From NCBI GenBank assembly GCA_016935555.1, contig JAFGQR010000050.1, positions 1 to 64,000 of the forward strand: a DNA stretch of 64,000 nucleotides. Reading direction: 5' to 3'. The notes under the pieces were generated by a model. The model searched no databases. It worked only from the letters and a program-made list of their open reading frames with translations, and was not told where the DNA came from. Position numbers and translations under genes: made by a program. Shown here piece by piece: positions 8,070-17,852 of this stretch (position 1 is its first letter; every line of letters begins with the position of its first letter). Source of the stretch: Verrucomicrobiota bacterium. Lineage in GTDB: Bacteria > Verrucomicrobiota > Verrucomicrobiia > Limisphaerales > JAFGQR01.

Positions 8070-11000
8070 TCAGGGAATCTGGATGACCTGGTAGAACCGC
8101 ATGCCGGGCGCCGCCGGCGGCGGCTCGGTTTTGGGCAGTCCGTAATCGACCCAGCGGACCCAGCCGCCGGTGCCCGGCAGGGCGGGTTTGGCGGTTTTGA
8201 CGGCTGCCGGGTTGAGCAGGTCTTCGAGTTGGTCGGCGTAACGCACGCAGTAGTTGAACCCGGTCTGGGTGAGAAAATCGAAGGCAAATCGCCCGTAGCG
8301 CGGCGGGAGGTGCACTTCGCTGATGGCGACCGGGGTGCCGGTCGAGGGGGGGGTCCAGTCCAGCGAGGTGTCGAGGACGAAGAAGTAATCCGGCTGGGGG
8401 GCCTCGAGCGGGTGGGGGATGTAGAACTCGAACGTGACGAGCGTGCCGGCGCCGGGCCCCAGCCCATCGATCTGGACATAGGCGGCGTCGGTGTCGCCCA
8501 CGCCGTCGCTGTCGGTGTCGGCGATGCCCGTCTGCTGGGCGTACCAGAGGACGGCCCGGTTGGTCGGGTCCACGCCGGCCGGGCTCGAGACGCCGACGAG
8601 GAAATGGGTGAGCGTTTCGGTTCCGGGATTGCGGAGTTGGAACTGGTCGAGCGCGAGGCCGGACTGGGGATCCGTGCAGAGACCGCAGGCGGTGGGCACG
8701 AGGCTTGGGTACACCCGGGTATGGAGGGACAGCATGTCTCCGCAGTCGCTGGTCGCGGCGATGGCGACCGGGTCGTTGGTGAACGCCAGCCCGCCGCGGA
8801 ACGGATCGCCTGTCACCGTCTCCAGGGTGAGCCAGCCCAGCAGCTGGCGGGCCGGCGGCAGGGGCCTCTCGAACACCTGCTGGGGGGGCATCTGCACCGT
8901 CACCCCCACGCGGCCGGGGTCGCTGAGGCGGACTTCGGTGATGAACCGGGGGTCGGCGCCGATGAAGTCCGGGGTGTCGAGCACGGCGGTGTCATAGGCC
9001 ATGGAGAACGCCACGGTGTTTTCGGTGCCGTTGCCCTCGAGCAGCAGCGGAATGATCATCGAGTTTTGGTCCACGCGCGCGTTGCCGGTGTGGAGCAGGC
9101 GCGGGGTGTTGGTGGTGACCATGAGCGTGGCGTTGCTGCTGGTCAGCGTGCCCGCCGCGTTGCGCACGCGGACCGCGTAGGTGCCGGCGGCGGACGCGAG
9201 CAGCGTGGGCCGGACTTCGCCGGCCAGGGCCGAGCCGTTGTAATACCACTGGTAGACGATGGGTTCAGTGCCGGCCGCCGTCACCTCGAACGGGAAGCGC
9301 TCGTTCTCCGCGCACACCCCCCCGCGCGGCTGCCGGCGAATCACCGGGTCGCCCACCGTCAGCACGGCGGCATCGCTTCGGTTTGTGGCGGTGGCATGGG
9401 ACACCTGGACGTCGTACGTGCCGCGGTTGGTCTGCGTCACGGCGGGCAGCGTCAGGCCATGGACGGACTGGGTGGTGGTTTCCGGGGGGCCGAGGCTGCG
9501 GCCGTTGACACGCCACTGATAGGTGAATGGCGGCGTGCCGTCCACGACCACCCTGAACGTCACGGTCTCGCCGGCCGCCGCGTCGGTGCTCTGCGGGTGG
9601 GTGAGGATGACGAGGTCGCGCGCGGTCAGTTGGGCGGTGGCGCTCATGATGGTGCCTGCCGGGTTGCTTACCTGGACGGAGTAGCCCCCGTTGTGGGCGC
9701 TGGTCACGTTGGTCAGTTCGAGCGTGTCGGCCGTGGCGTCCCCAATCGGACGCCGGACGGCGTCGGCGCCCGTGAAGTGCCACTGGTAGGCGAGCGGCGG
9801 CGTGCCGCCCGCGAGCACGCTGAACACGACGTTGGTTCCCGAAACAACCTCGGCACTGCGCGGTTGCGCGCGAATCACGGGATCGGCCACGATCAGGGCT
9901 GCGGGACTGCTGGTGAGGCTGTTGAACCCGCTGGTCACCCGGACCGTGTAGGCGCCCATGTTTGCGCTCGCGACGTTGTCCAGCCGCAGCGTGGGGCCGG
10001 TCTGCCCCGCCAGCGGGGTGTCCCCGAGCGCGTTGCGGAAATGCCACTGGTAAGTGATCGGCTGCGAACCAACCGCCTCGACGGCGAACTCGGCGCTTCC
10101 TCCGGATTCCTGCCAGACGCTCTGCGGCTGCCTGAGGATGGCCAGGTCATGCACGGTCAGCACGGCCTGGGCGTTGGATGCGCTGCCCAAGGCATTGATC
10201 ACGGCCACGGAATAACTGCCGCTGTGGGCCGGGGTCACGTCGGCGAGGCTCAGGTCCCGGTTGGTCTGGCCGGCCAGGGCGCGTCCGTCGCGGAACCACT
10301 GGTAGCTCAGCGGTTCCGTGCCGGCCGCCACGACGGAAAAGGTGTGGCTGTCCCCCGTGCCCACCGTGGCGTTCTCGGGCACGGTTGTGATGACCGGGTC
10401 CAGCACGGTGAGGGTCACCGCGAGGCTTTTCACCGTGCCGGCCGCGTTGGAGACCGTGACGTCGTAGGTTCCGGAGTCGGGACCTGCGAGCGGGGACAGA
10501 TCGATGCGGTTGCTGGATTCGGAGGTGTGGGTGGCCTGGATCTGGGTCCTGTTGAAATACCAACGGTAGGTGAACGGCCGAACGCCCGCCACCGCCACCT
10601 CGAGCGCATGCGTGTCGTTCCACCGGAAACCGCCCCCCGCGGGCTGCCGGAGAATGCGCGGGTCGTGGTTGACCTTGAGCGTTGCCGGCGCGCTCATCAC
10701 CTCCGCGCCGGCGCCGTTGCGGACCGCCACCCGGTAGTTGCCGCGGTCCGCGCTGGTGACGGAGGCCAGCGTGAGCACGTGGCTGGTGGCGCCGGGGATG
10801 GGGTGGGGGACGCCGCTCGGATCTTCGAGGTGCCACTGGTAGGTCAACGGTTGCCACCCATACGCCTCAACGGCGAACACCACGTCCGCCCCGGCTTCGG
10901 CCGTCTGGCCTGCCGGCTGTTTGAGAATGGCCAGCTCGTGGACCGTGATGGAAGCCTGGCTGCTCGTCCGCGTCCCGAAGGCGTTGCTCACGGCAACGTG

Positions 11001-11696
11001 GTAGGTGGCGCTCTCGGGGGCGTTGGTCACGGCAAGCTCGTGGAATTTGGCGCTCGTGGTCACGGGCTCCTGGAACTTCACGCCGTTCCGATACCACTGG
11101 TAGGTGAACGGCGGCGTGCCCCTCACCGCCACCCCAAGCCGGGTGCTCCCCGCATCCCAAACCCCTCCCGCCGGGTGCGCGGCAATCGCCGGGTCCGTGA
11201 CCGTGATCTTCGTTTCCGCGCGGTTTGTGCCGGCCGCGTTGGTGACCACCACCCGGTAAGTGCCGGAATGGGCGCCCAGGAGGTTCGTCAGCGTCTGAAC
11301 CAGGTCGGTCCCCAGCGGAGTCGCCACCCCCGCCGCGCTGATGAACGACCACTGGTATCCGAACGGCGGCGTGCCCCCCGCCAGCACGTCGAGCCCAAAG
11401 TCGTCTTCGGCATTCACGGTGCCCCCGCGGGGCGGCGCCAGGATTGTGGGCGGCTGGCTGGCCGCCCCCGCCAGGGGAACCGCACCGGCCAGCGCCAGCA
11501 GCACCGCCAACCCCCACCCCAGCCCCGCCCCGTCTCCGCGCCCGGCCGGCGCGGAGGGTGGCGTCTGTGGGCCCGCCCCGGCGCGTGTTGCGAGGGCGGC
11601 GTGCAGCCGGCCTGCTGCCGCGGGGATCGGGCGGTGCCAGCCTGGAATCTCACGCTGCAAAGCGTTCCCGCACAGCCAAGTGTCCGTAGTCTTCAC
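8070..11696 (-). CDS. Large secreted protein with about nine tandem Ig-like domains plus a cohesin-like module
   Basis: Repeated pattern DPVIxxxP..PLSYQWYFNG..SGTYxVxVSNAAGT; late segment NARVDQNSMIIPLLLEGNGTENTVAFSMAYDTAVLDTPDF resembles a cohesin-type fold; C-terminus MRFYQVIQIP. Confidence 0.85.
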   Translation of the reverse strand: MKTTDTWLCGNALQREIPGWHRPIPAAAGRLHAALATRAGAGPQTPPSAPAGRGDGAGLGWGLAVLLALAGAVPLAGAASQPPTILAPPRGGTVNAEDDFGLDVLAGGTPPFGYQWSFISAAGVATPLGTDLVQTLTNLLGAHSGTYRVVVTNAAGTNRAETKITVTDPAIAAHPAGGVWDAGSTRLGVAVRGTPPFTYQWYRNGVKFQEPVTTSAKFHELAVTNAPESATYHVAVSNAFGTRTSSQASITVHELAILKQPAGQTAEAGADVVFAVEAYGWQPLTYQWHLEDPSGVPHPIPGATSHVLTLASVTSADRGNYRVAVRNGAGAEVMSAPATLKVNHDPRILRQPAGGGFRWNDTHALEVAVAGVRPFTYRWYFNRTQIQATHTSESSNRIDLSPLAGPDSGTYDVTVSNAAGTVKSLAVTLTVLDPVITTVPENATVGTGDSHTFSVVAAGTEPLSYQWFRDGRALAGQTNRDLSLADVTPAHSGSYSVAVINALGSASNAQAVLTVHDLAILRQPQSVWQESGGSAEFAVEAVGSQPITYQWHFRNALGDTPLAGQTGPTLRLDNVASANMGAYTVRVTSGFNSLTSSPAALIVADPVIRAQPRSAEVVSGTNVVFSVLAGGTPPLAYQWHFTGADAVRRPIGDATADTLELTNVTSAHNGGYSVQVSNPAGTIMSATAQLTARDLVILTHPQSTDAAAGETVTFRVVVDGTPPFTYQWRVNGRSLGPPETTTQSVHGLTLPAVTQTNRGTYDVQVSHATATNRSDAAVLTVGDPVIRRQPRGGVCAENERFPFEVTAAGTEPIVYQWYYNGSALAGEVRPTLLASAAGTYAVRVRNAAGTLTSSNATLMVTTNTPRLLHTGNARVDQNSMIIPLLLEGNGTENTVAFSMAYDTAVLDTPDFIGADPRFITEVRLSDPGRVGVTVQMPPQQVFERPLPPARQLLGWLTLETVTGDPFRGGLAFTNDPVAIAATSDCGDMLSLHTRVYPSLVPTACGLCTDPQSGLALDQFQLRNPGTETLTHFLVGVSSPAGVDPTNRAVLWYAQQTGIADTDSDGVGDTDAAYVQIDGLGPGAGTLVTFEFYIPHPLEAPQPDYFFVLDTSLDWTPPSTGTPVAISEVHLPPRYGRFAFDFLTQTGFNYCVRYADQLEDLLNPAAVKTAKPALPGTGGWVRWVDYGLPKTEPPPAAPGMRFYQVIQIP

Positions 11697-12062
11697 GCGG
11701 GGTCATGATTGGTTTCGGGCGAAGTCGAACACAAGGAAAAACAGCTTCCCGCTTTGCGGCGCGTCTCCGGGTCTGTCGGGCCCGGCGCGCGCTCCTGCAG
11801 TGGGGCGGGACCGATTCGCGACCCGGGCGGCGCAGCCGCGCTGCTTGCCCTTCTTCGTGCGGAAATTCGTTGTTGTCTTTCGGGGTGTGATCTGCTATGA
11901 GCGTGCCCAAGTCAGAATCAGAAAGCCGTGGCCGCAGGGGGCCAGGGCGGACCATGGCGTGCGTCCGGTTCCGCCGGGCGGCGCGGCGGGTCATCAAAGG
12001 GGGCCTGGTGTGCTGGCGAGCGCGGCTCGGCGTTCCCGGCGTAAAATCAAACAGGATAGACT

Positions 12063-15000
12063 ATGAAACCGACGAATCAAACATGGAGTATTTGCTGGGT
12101 TGTGGCGTGGCTGAGCGCGGCGGCCCTTGCCTGGGGCCAGGACAGGGCAGATGGGGCGACGACGGACGAGGGCAGCCTGCCCGAGAGCGCCCACGCGGCT
12201 GCCCTGGGCTCCGGACATGGGCAGGACAAGGTGCCGCCCGTGCTGGAGTGCGCGGCCGACCGGACGGTGGAATGCGGTGAGGCTTGGTCGTTCGATGCGC
12301 CGACGGCCACCGACAACAGTGGCGATGAGAACGTCGTCGTGACCATTCTCAACACCGTGACCAACGCCGGGTGCGGGGACAGCCTGGTGGCCCAGCGCAC
12401 CTGGCAGGCCGAGGACCGTGCCGGCAACGTCTCCGACCCTTGCACTCAAACGGTGACTGTCAGCGACACCACACCCCCCGTGCTGACGTGCGCCCCGGCC
12501 AAGACCGTCGAGTGCGGCCAGCCATGGGCATTCGATGTGCCGGTGGCGAGCGACGCGTGCGTGTTCAATTCCATGATTTACAACAACGCGACCAACGACC
12601 TGAACAACCGCTTCGAACCGGGCCCGACGGAGGTCGGCGACGAAATCGTCCTCGAGGGCACCGCGCGGCACCTCACCCAGTTCGTCTTCGAATACTGGGG
12701 CGTCAACAACACCCAGCCGGAATTCGCCGGCGCCGTCCAGGCCCGCGTCCGGTTCTATGCCAACGACGGCCCCCCGTTCAACGGGTATCCGACCCCGGGC
12801 ACGCTGCTCTACGACAGCGGCGCCTTTGCGGTCAGCGCCACGGCGCGCGCGACGCTGATCATTGAGGATTTCGTGTTGGAGGCGGCGGTGCCGCTGACCG
12901 GGCCGGTGCCGGACACGTTCACGTGGACGGTGCAATTTGGCGGGCTGGAGGCCGGCGACGCGGCGGGGCTGGATCTTTTCTCGCCGCCGGTGGTGGGGAC
13001 GAGCTATCCGGACTACTGGGAGCGCGCGGGCGAGGACTGGATGCTGAAGACCAACGCGGCGGTGACGGTGAATTTTGCGGCGCTGGCGCTGGCGTCCGAG
13101 GAACCGCTGCTTCTCACGGTTCTCAACACGGTCACCAACGCCGCCTGCGGCGCGACCTTTGAGGCCATTCGCACATGGGAGGCCACCGATCCCTGCGGCC
13201 GCACCGCCACCTGCAGCCAGACCGTCACGGTCGTCGACACCACGCCGCCAACCCTCGCCTGCGCCCCGGACAAAACCGTCGAGTGCGGCCAGCCGTGGGC
13301 CTTTGATGTGCCGGTGGCGGGCGACGCGTGCGTGTTCAATTCCCTGATCTACGACAACGCGACCAACGATCTGAGCTACTGCTTCAATCCCGGCACGACG
13401 GAAGTCGGCGACGAAATCGTCCTCGAGGGCGCCGCGCGGCATCTCACCCAGTTCGTGTTCGAATATTGGGGCGTCAACACCACCCAGCCCGAATTCGCCG
13501 GCGCCGTCCAGGCCCGCGTCCGGTTCTATGCCAACGACGGCCCCCCGTTCAACGGGTACCCGACCCCGGGCACGGTGCTCTACGACAGCGGCGCCTTCGG
13601 CCTCGGCGCCACGCCGCGCGCGACGCTGATCATTGAGGATTTCGTGTTCGAGGCGGCGGTGCCGCTAACCGGGCCGGTGCCGGACGCGTTCACGTGGACG
13701 GTGCAATTCAGCGGGCTGGAGGTCGGCGACGCGGCCGGGCTGGATATCTATTCGCCGCCGGTGGTGGGGGGGAGTTATCCCGATTACTGGGAGCGCGCCG
13801 GCGGCGGCTGGCTGCTGAAGACCAATGCGGCGGCGGCGGTGGATTTCGCCGCGCTGGCGCTGGCGTCCGAGGAACCGCTGCTGCTGAGGGTGGCCAACAC
13901 GGTCACCAACGCCGCCTGCGGCGCCACCCTCGAAGCCACCCGCACGTGGGAGGTCACCGATCCCTGCAACCACACCGCCACCTGCAGCCAGACCGTCACG
14001 GTGGTGGACACCACACCCCCCGCGCTGGTCTGCGCCCTGGACAAGACCGTCGAGTGCGGTCAGCCGTGGGCGTTCGACGCGCCGGCGGCCAGCGACGCGT
14101 GCGGGCCCGAGGTGCTGGTCGGCGTGCTGGACATCGTGACCAACGCCTCACCCGCCGGCACGCTGGTGGCAGCGTGCACCTGGGTGGCGACCGATTCGTG
14201 CGGCCTGACGGCGACCTGCAGCCAGGAGGTCACAGTCAGCGACACCACCCCTCCGACCCTGGTCTGCCCTGCCAACCTGACGGTAAATTGCGACGTGGCA
14301 CTGCCACCCGCCGATCCCGAAAGCGTCGTCGCGGCCGACAACTGCGTTGTTCCGCCAGTGGTGACGCATGGGGGCGATGTCGAGTCCGGCACCCTGCCGC
14401 GTGTGGTTACGCGCACGTATCGCGCAACCGACGGGAGCGGCAACGCGGCCACGTGCGACCAGACCATCACCTTCCGCGATGTCGCGTCGGCGCCGCCGGC
14501 CATCACCGAGCAGCCCCGCAGCCGCACCAACAACGTCGGCACCCTGGCCACGTTCACCCTGGGCGCCGCCTCCTGCGAGGCGCCGACGTTCCAATGGTAC
14601 TTCAATGACGCGCTTCTTGCCGGCGAGACCGGGGCCACGCTGGCGCTGGACAGCGTCACGCTGGCCCAGGCCGGCGATTATTATGCCGTCGCGCTGAACA
14701 CCGCCGGCGCCTCCACCAGCCAGCTCGCGCGCCTGACGGTCAACCGCCCGCCGGTCGCGGCAGCCGATGCTTTCAGCGCGACGACCGACGCGGCGCTGGT
14801 CATTCCCGGCGCCGCCCTGCTTGCCAACGACACCGATGCCGACGGCGATCTCCTGCGGGTTCTGGCGGTCAGCAGCCCCAGCGACCAGGGCGGCACGGTG
14901 GTCCTCAACGGCACCGACCTCACCTACACGCCCCCACGGCTCTACGCCGGGCCGGACTTTTTCTTCTACACCGTCGCCGACGGCCGCGGCGGATTCGACA

Positions 15001-15266
15001 CCACCCAGGTCGATGTCTCCGTGGCCAGTCCCCGCGTGCTGGAGCCGGGTCAGCTGGAAATCCTCAACACGGTCGACGGCCAATACCTGTTGCGGTTCAA
15101 GGGCGATCCGTCGCGCGACTACGAAGTCCGCATGACCCGCCACCTGAACGACCCCATTCCCTGGGAGACCGTCGGCACCGTCACCACGGACGCCAACGGC
15201 GACGCCCAGTTCGTGGTTGCCGACCCGCCCTGGCCCATGGCGTTCTTCCGATGCCGCGCGCCGTAG
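12063..15266 (+). CDS. Large secreted HYR-like/Ig-like/cadherin-like repeat protein
   Basis: Signal peptide; repeated PxLxCAPDKTVECGQPWAFD...RTWEATDPCGRTATCSQTVTVVDTTPP; Ig-like TFQWYFNDALLAGETGATL; LLANDTDADGDLLRVL; C-terminus AFFRCRAP. Confidence 0.9.
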   Translation: MKPTNQTWSICWVVAWLSAAALAWGQDRADGATTDEGSLPESAHAAALGSGHGQDKVPPVLECAADRTVECGEAWSFDAPTATDNSGDENVVVTILNTVTNAGCGDSLVAQRTWQAEDRAGNVSDPCTQTVTVSDTTPPVLTCAPAKTVECGQPWAFDVPVASDACVFNSMIYNNATNDLNNRFEPGPTEVGDEIVLEGTARHLTQFVFEYWGVNNTQPEFAGAVQARVRFYANDGPPFNGYPTPGTLLYDSGAFAVSATARATLIIEDFVLEAAVPLTGPVPDTFTWTVQFGGLEAGDAAGLDLFSPPVVGTSYPDYWERAGEDWMLKTNAAVTVNFAALALASEEPLLLTVLNTVTNAACGATFEAIRTWEATDPCGRTATCSQTVTVVDTTPPTLACAPDKTVECGQPWAFDVPVAGDACVFNSLIYDNATNDLSYCFNPGTTEVGDEIVLEGAARHLTQFVFEYWGVNTTQPEFAGAVQARVRFYANDGPPFNGYPTPGTVLYDSGAFGLGATPRATLIIEDFVFEAAVPLTGPVPDAFTWTVQFSGLEVGDAAGLDIYSPPVVGGSYPDYWERAGGGWLLKTNAAAAVDFAALALASEEPLLLRVANTVTNAACGATLEATRTWEVTDPCNHTATCSQTVTVVDTTPPALVCALDKTVECGQPWAFDAPAASDACGPEVLVGVLDIVTNASPAGTLVAACTWVATDSCGLTATCSQEVTVSDTTPPTLVCPANLTVNCDVALPPADPESVVAADNCVVPPVVTHGGDVESGTLPRVVTRTYRATDGSGNAATCDQTITFRDVASAPPAITEQPRSRTNNVGTLATFTLGAASCEAPTFQWYFNDALLAGETGATLALDSVTLAQAGDYYAVALNTAGASTSQLARLTVNRPPVAAADAFSATTDAALVIPGAALLANDTDADGDLLRVLAVSSPSDQGGTVVLNGTDLTYTPPRLYAGPDFFFYTVADGRGGFDTTQVDVSVASPRVLEPGQLEILNTVDGQYLLRFKGDPSRDYEVRMTRHLNDPIPWETVGTVTTDANGDAQFVVADPPWPMAFFRCRAP
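12480..14021 (+). repeat. In-frame tandem duplication with 771-nt (257-codon) period inside the 12063-15266 CDS
   Basis: Start of the GTGTTCAATTCC segment at 12561 recurs at 13332; long near-identical stretches such as GAATTCGCCGGCGCCGTCCAGGCCCGCGTCCGGTTCTATGCCAACGACGGCCCCCCGTTCAACGGGTA; outer boundaries approximate. Confidence 0.9.
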
Positions 15267-15338
15267 CGGGGCGCCCAAGATTTGGCTTTTCAACGCGGGG
15301 GGCAGTGCGTAGCGTGCCGTGCGGAACACAGCAACGTT

Positions 15339-16379
15339 ATGGCACTCAAACACCACTACAAATTCTGTTTCGGCCCCTGGAACCTCAGCGAGGGTCAGGA
15401 TCCATACGGGCCCCCGGTGCGCCCGCCGCAGGCCTTCGACTGGAAGCTGGAGCAGCTCAAAAAGCATGGCTTCGACGCGATGATGTTTCACGACGACGAC
15501 GCCGTGCCGGAGCTGGACACCAAGACCGAGCCGCAGATTCGGAAGGAGGCCAAGGCCCTCAAACGGCGGCTTGACGACGCGGGCATCTGGCCCGAGATCG
15601 TCGCGCCGCGCCTGTGGTTCAGCCCGATGACGATTGACGGCGCCTACACGAGCAACGATCCGAAGTGCCGCAAGTATGCAATCGAGCGCAGCTTCAAGTG
15701 CATCGACATCGCCCGCCACCTCGGCACCGATCTCATTGTGCTCTGGCTGGCCCGGGAAGGCACCTACCTCCGCGAAGCCAAGAGCGGACGCCGCAGCACC
15801 GAACTCCTCGTCGAGGCCCTCGACCGAATGCTTGCCTACGACAAGACGGTCCGCTTCGCCATCGAACCCAAACCCAACGAGCCGATGGATCACGCCTACG
15901 TCCCCACCATCGGCCACGCGCTGGCGCTCGCCCAGTTGACCTCCCAACCCCGGCGCGTCGGGTGCCTCATCGAATCCGCACACGCCATCCTGGCGGGGCT
16001 GGATCCTGCCGACGAAATCGATTTCGCGTGTGCGTTTGGGAAGCTGTGGTCGATCCACCTCAACGACCAGAACGGCCTGAAATTCGACCAGGACAAGCCC
16101 TTCGGCAGCAACAACCTCCGGGTCGCCTTCAACCAGGTCTGCGCCCTCGAGCGCAACGGCTACGGCAAACAAGGCGAATACGTCGCGCTCGACGTCCATC
16201 CCTTCCGCACCACCAGGGTCGAGCATTGGATGGCCCACCTCGTCAACAGCCGGCGCACCTTCCTGCGCCTCGTCGAAAAGGCGCGCGCGTTCGACAAGGC
16301 CAAGGCCCGCCAGCTCGTTGCCAACCGCGATTACCAGGCGCTCGATCAGCTCGTGCTCGAACACCTCATGGGCCGGTAA
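15339..16379 (+). CDS. Xylose isomerase-like TIM-barrel protein
   Basis: YKFCFGPWNLSEGQDPYGPPVRPPQ, FDAMMFHDDDAVP, IEPKPNEPMDHAYVPTIGHALALA, WSIHLNDQNGLKFDQD, EYVALDVHPFRTT. Confidence 0.85.
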   Translation: MALKHHYKFCFGPWNLSEGQDPYGPPVRPPQAFDWKLEQLKKHGFDAMMFHDDDAVPELDTKTEPQIRKEAKALKRRLDDAGIWPEIVAPRLWFSPMTIDGAYTSNDPKCRKYAIERSFKCIDIARHLGTDLIVLWLAREGTYLREAKSGRRSTELLVEALDRMLAYDKTVRFAIEPKPNEPMDHAYVPTIGHALALAQLTSQPRRVGCLIESAHAILAGLDPADEIDFACAFGKLWSIHLNDQNGLKFDQDKPFGSNNLRVAFNQVCALERNGYGKQGEYVALDVHPFRTTRVEHWMAHLVNSRRTFLRLVEKARAFDKAKARQLVANRDYQALDQLVLEHLMGR

Positions 16380-16457
16380 GCCCCAGCCCCCGACCCGCCC
16401 TCGGCCCCGCAGCCCCACCGCCCGCAACCCCCTCCCCGGGCGCGGCTGCGTTGCGTC

Positions 16458-17786
16458 TCACGACGCCGACCCGCGGCCGCCGGGGCGTGCGGGCATCACG
16501 AACACCTTGTCGACGCGGTAGCGGTCCATGTCGAGAACCTCGAACACGTAGCCTTGCGCCTCGAAGGTCTCACCCTCCTTCGGCACATGGCCCAGCTGTT
16601 TCACGACAAAACCCGCGATTGTCTGATACTCCTGGTTGCCGGGGTCGGGCGAACGGAACCCGGGCAGGGCGGCTTCGAGCTTGTCGATCTCGAACATCCC
16701 GTCGATCAGCCAGGAGCCGTCGTCGCGACGTTTCGCGGCGGGCTGGAGGCGTTCGTGTTGGGTGGGGAAATCGCCCACGATGGCCTCCATGACGTCGTTG
16801 AGCGTGACGAGGCCCACGATGCTGCCGAACTCGTCGGCGGCCAGCGCGACGTGGGTGCGCGAATGTTTGAAGGTCTCGAGCAGCTGGGTGACCGTCTGCA
16901 CCGCCGGCACGATCAGCGGTGGCGTCATCAGGTCGGCCACGCGCACCCCGACGCCCGCGGCGAGGTTGGCGTAAACAGCTTTCACCGACACCAGCCCGAT
17001 CACGTTGTCCCGGTGCCCCGTGTAGACCGGGTAATGCGAATGGCCGCTCACCACGATCTTGTGCCAGATCGCGTCGTGCGAATCGTCGCGGTTGATCCAG
17101 ATGATTTTCGGCCTCGGCGTCATGATCTCCCGCACCGGCAGGCGGTCCAGCGCCAGGACGCTCTCCACCATCTCGGATTCGGTCTTCAGGAACACGCCCG
17201 ATTCCAGCCCCTCCTGGAGCAGCACCTTGAGTTCCTCCTCCGATACCAGCGGGCGGGATGCGGGATTCACGCCCAGCCCCCGCAGCACCCAGTCCGTGGA
17301 AACGCTGAGTAATTTGACCGCCGGGCTGGCCAGCCTGGACAGCCGGTTCATGATGCCCGCCATGGCGCGCGCGATGCCTTCGGGATTGCCCAGCGCGAGC
17401 CGCTTGGGCACCAGCTCGCCGATCACCAGCGAGCCATAGGTGATTCCCAGCACCACCACGGCAATGCCCAGCCCGTGCGCGTAAGGCGCCACCACCGGAA
17501 ACTGGGTCAGCCACTGGCGGAGCTGATCGGCAACGGTCGCCCCCCCGAAGGCCCCCGCCATCACCCCCACCAGCGTGATCCCAATCTGCACCGTCGACAA
17601 AAAACGGTTCGGCGATTCCACCAGCTCCAGCGCCATCCGCGCCCGCGTGTCTCCGGCCTTCGCCAGCCGCCGTAGCCGCGCCTTCCGGGAGGCGATCACG
17701 GCCATCTCGGTCATGGCGAAGACGCCGTTGGCCACCAGCAGCAGCCCGATGATGACAATCTCGGTGATCGCGTGGCTCATGAACAC
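16458..17786 (-). CDS. Hemolysin-family (TlyC/CorC-like) DUF21-CBS-CorC membrane protein
   Basis: N-terminal TM DUF21 (ANGVFAMTEMAVIASRKARLRRLA), VREIMTPRPKIIWIN and CBS repeats, CorC/HlyC C-terminus. Confidence 0.9.
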   Translation of the reverse strand: MFMSHAITEIVIIGLLLVANGVFAMTEMAVIASRKARLRRLAKAGDTRARMALELVESPNRFLSTVQIGITLVGVMAGAFGGATVADQLRQWLTQFPVVAPYAHGLGIAVVVLGITYGSLVIGELVPKRLALGNPEGIARAMAGIMNRLSRLASPAVKLLSVSTDWVLRGLGVNPASRPLVSEEELKVLLQEGLESGVFLKTESEMVESVLALDRLPVREIMTPRPKIIWINRDDSHDAIWHKIVVSGHSHYPVYTGHRDNVIGLVSVKAVYANLAAGVGVRVADLMTPPLIVPAVQTVTQLLETFKHSRTHVALAADEFGSIVGLVTLNDVMEAIVGDFPTQHERLQPAAKRRDDGSWLIDGMFEIDKLEAALPGFRSPDPGNQEYQTIAGFVVKQLGHVPKEGETFEAQGYVFEVLDMDRYRVDKVFVMPARPGGRGSAS

Positions 17787-17852
17787 AAAGCGGAACGTTG
17801 CCGCATCGGAATTCTCCGCGGGGCGGGAATCCTGCGACGCGCCGGGCGCGTC

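Noticed and set aside
8049-11708. 1219-aa plus-strand ORF opposite the Ig-like repeat gene
   Set aside because: Mirror ORF of a GC-rich repeat gene; no recognisable domain, whereas the minus-strand reading gives clear Ig-like repeats and a signal-like N-terminus.
12480-14021. Prophage or transposon origin for the 771-nt repeat
   Set aside because: The repeat is in-frame within one CDS and encodes protein modules; no terminal inverted repeats or transposase.
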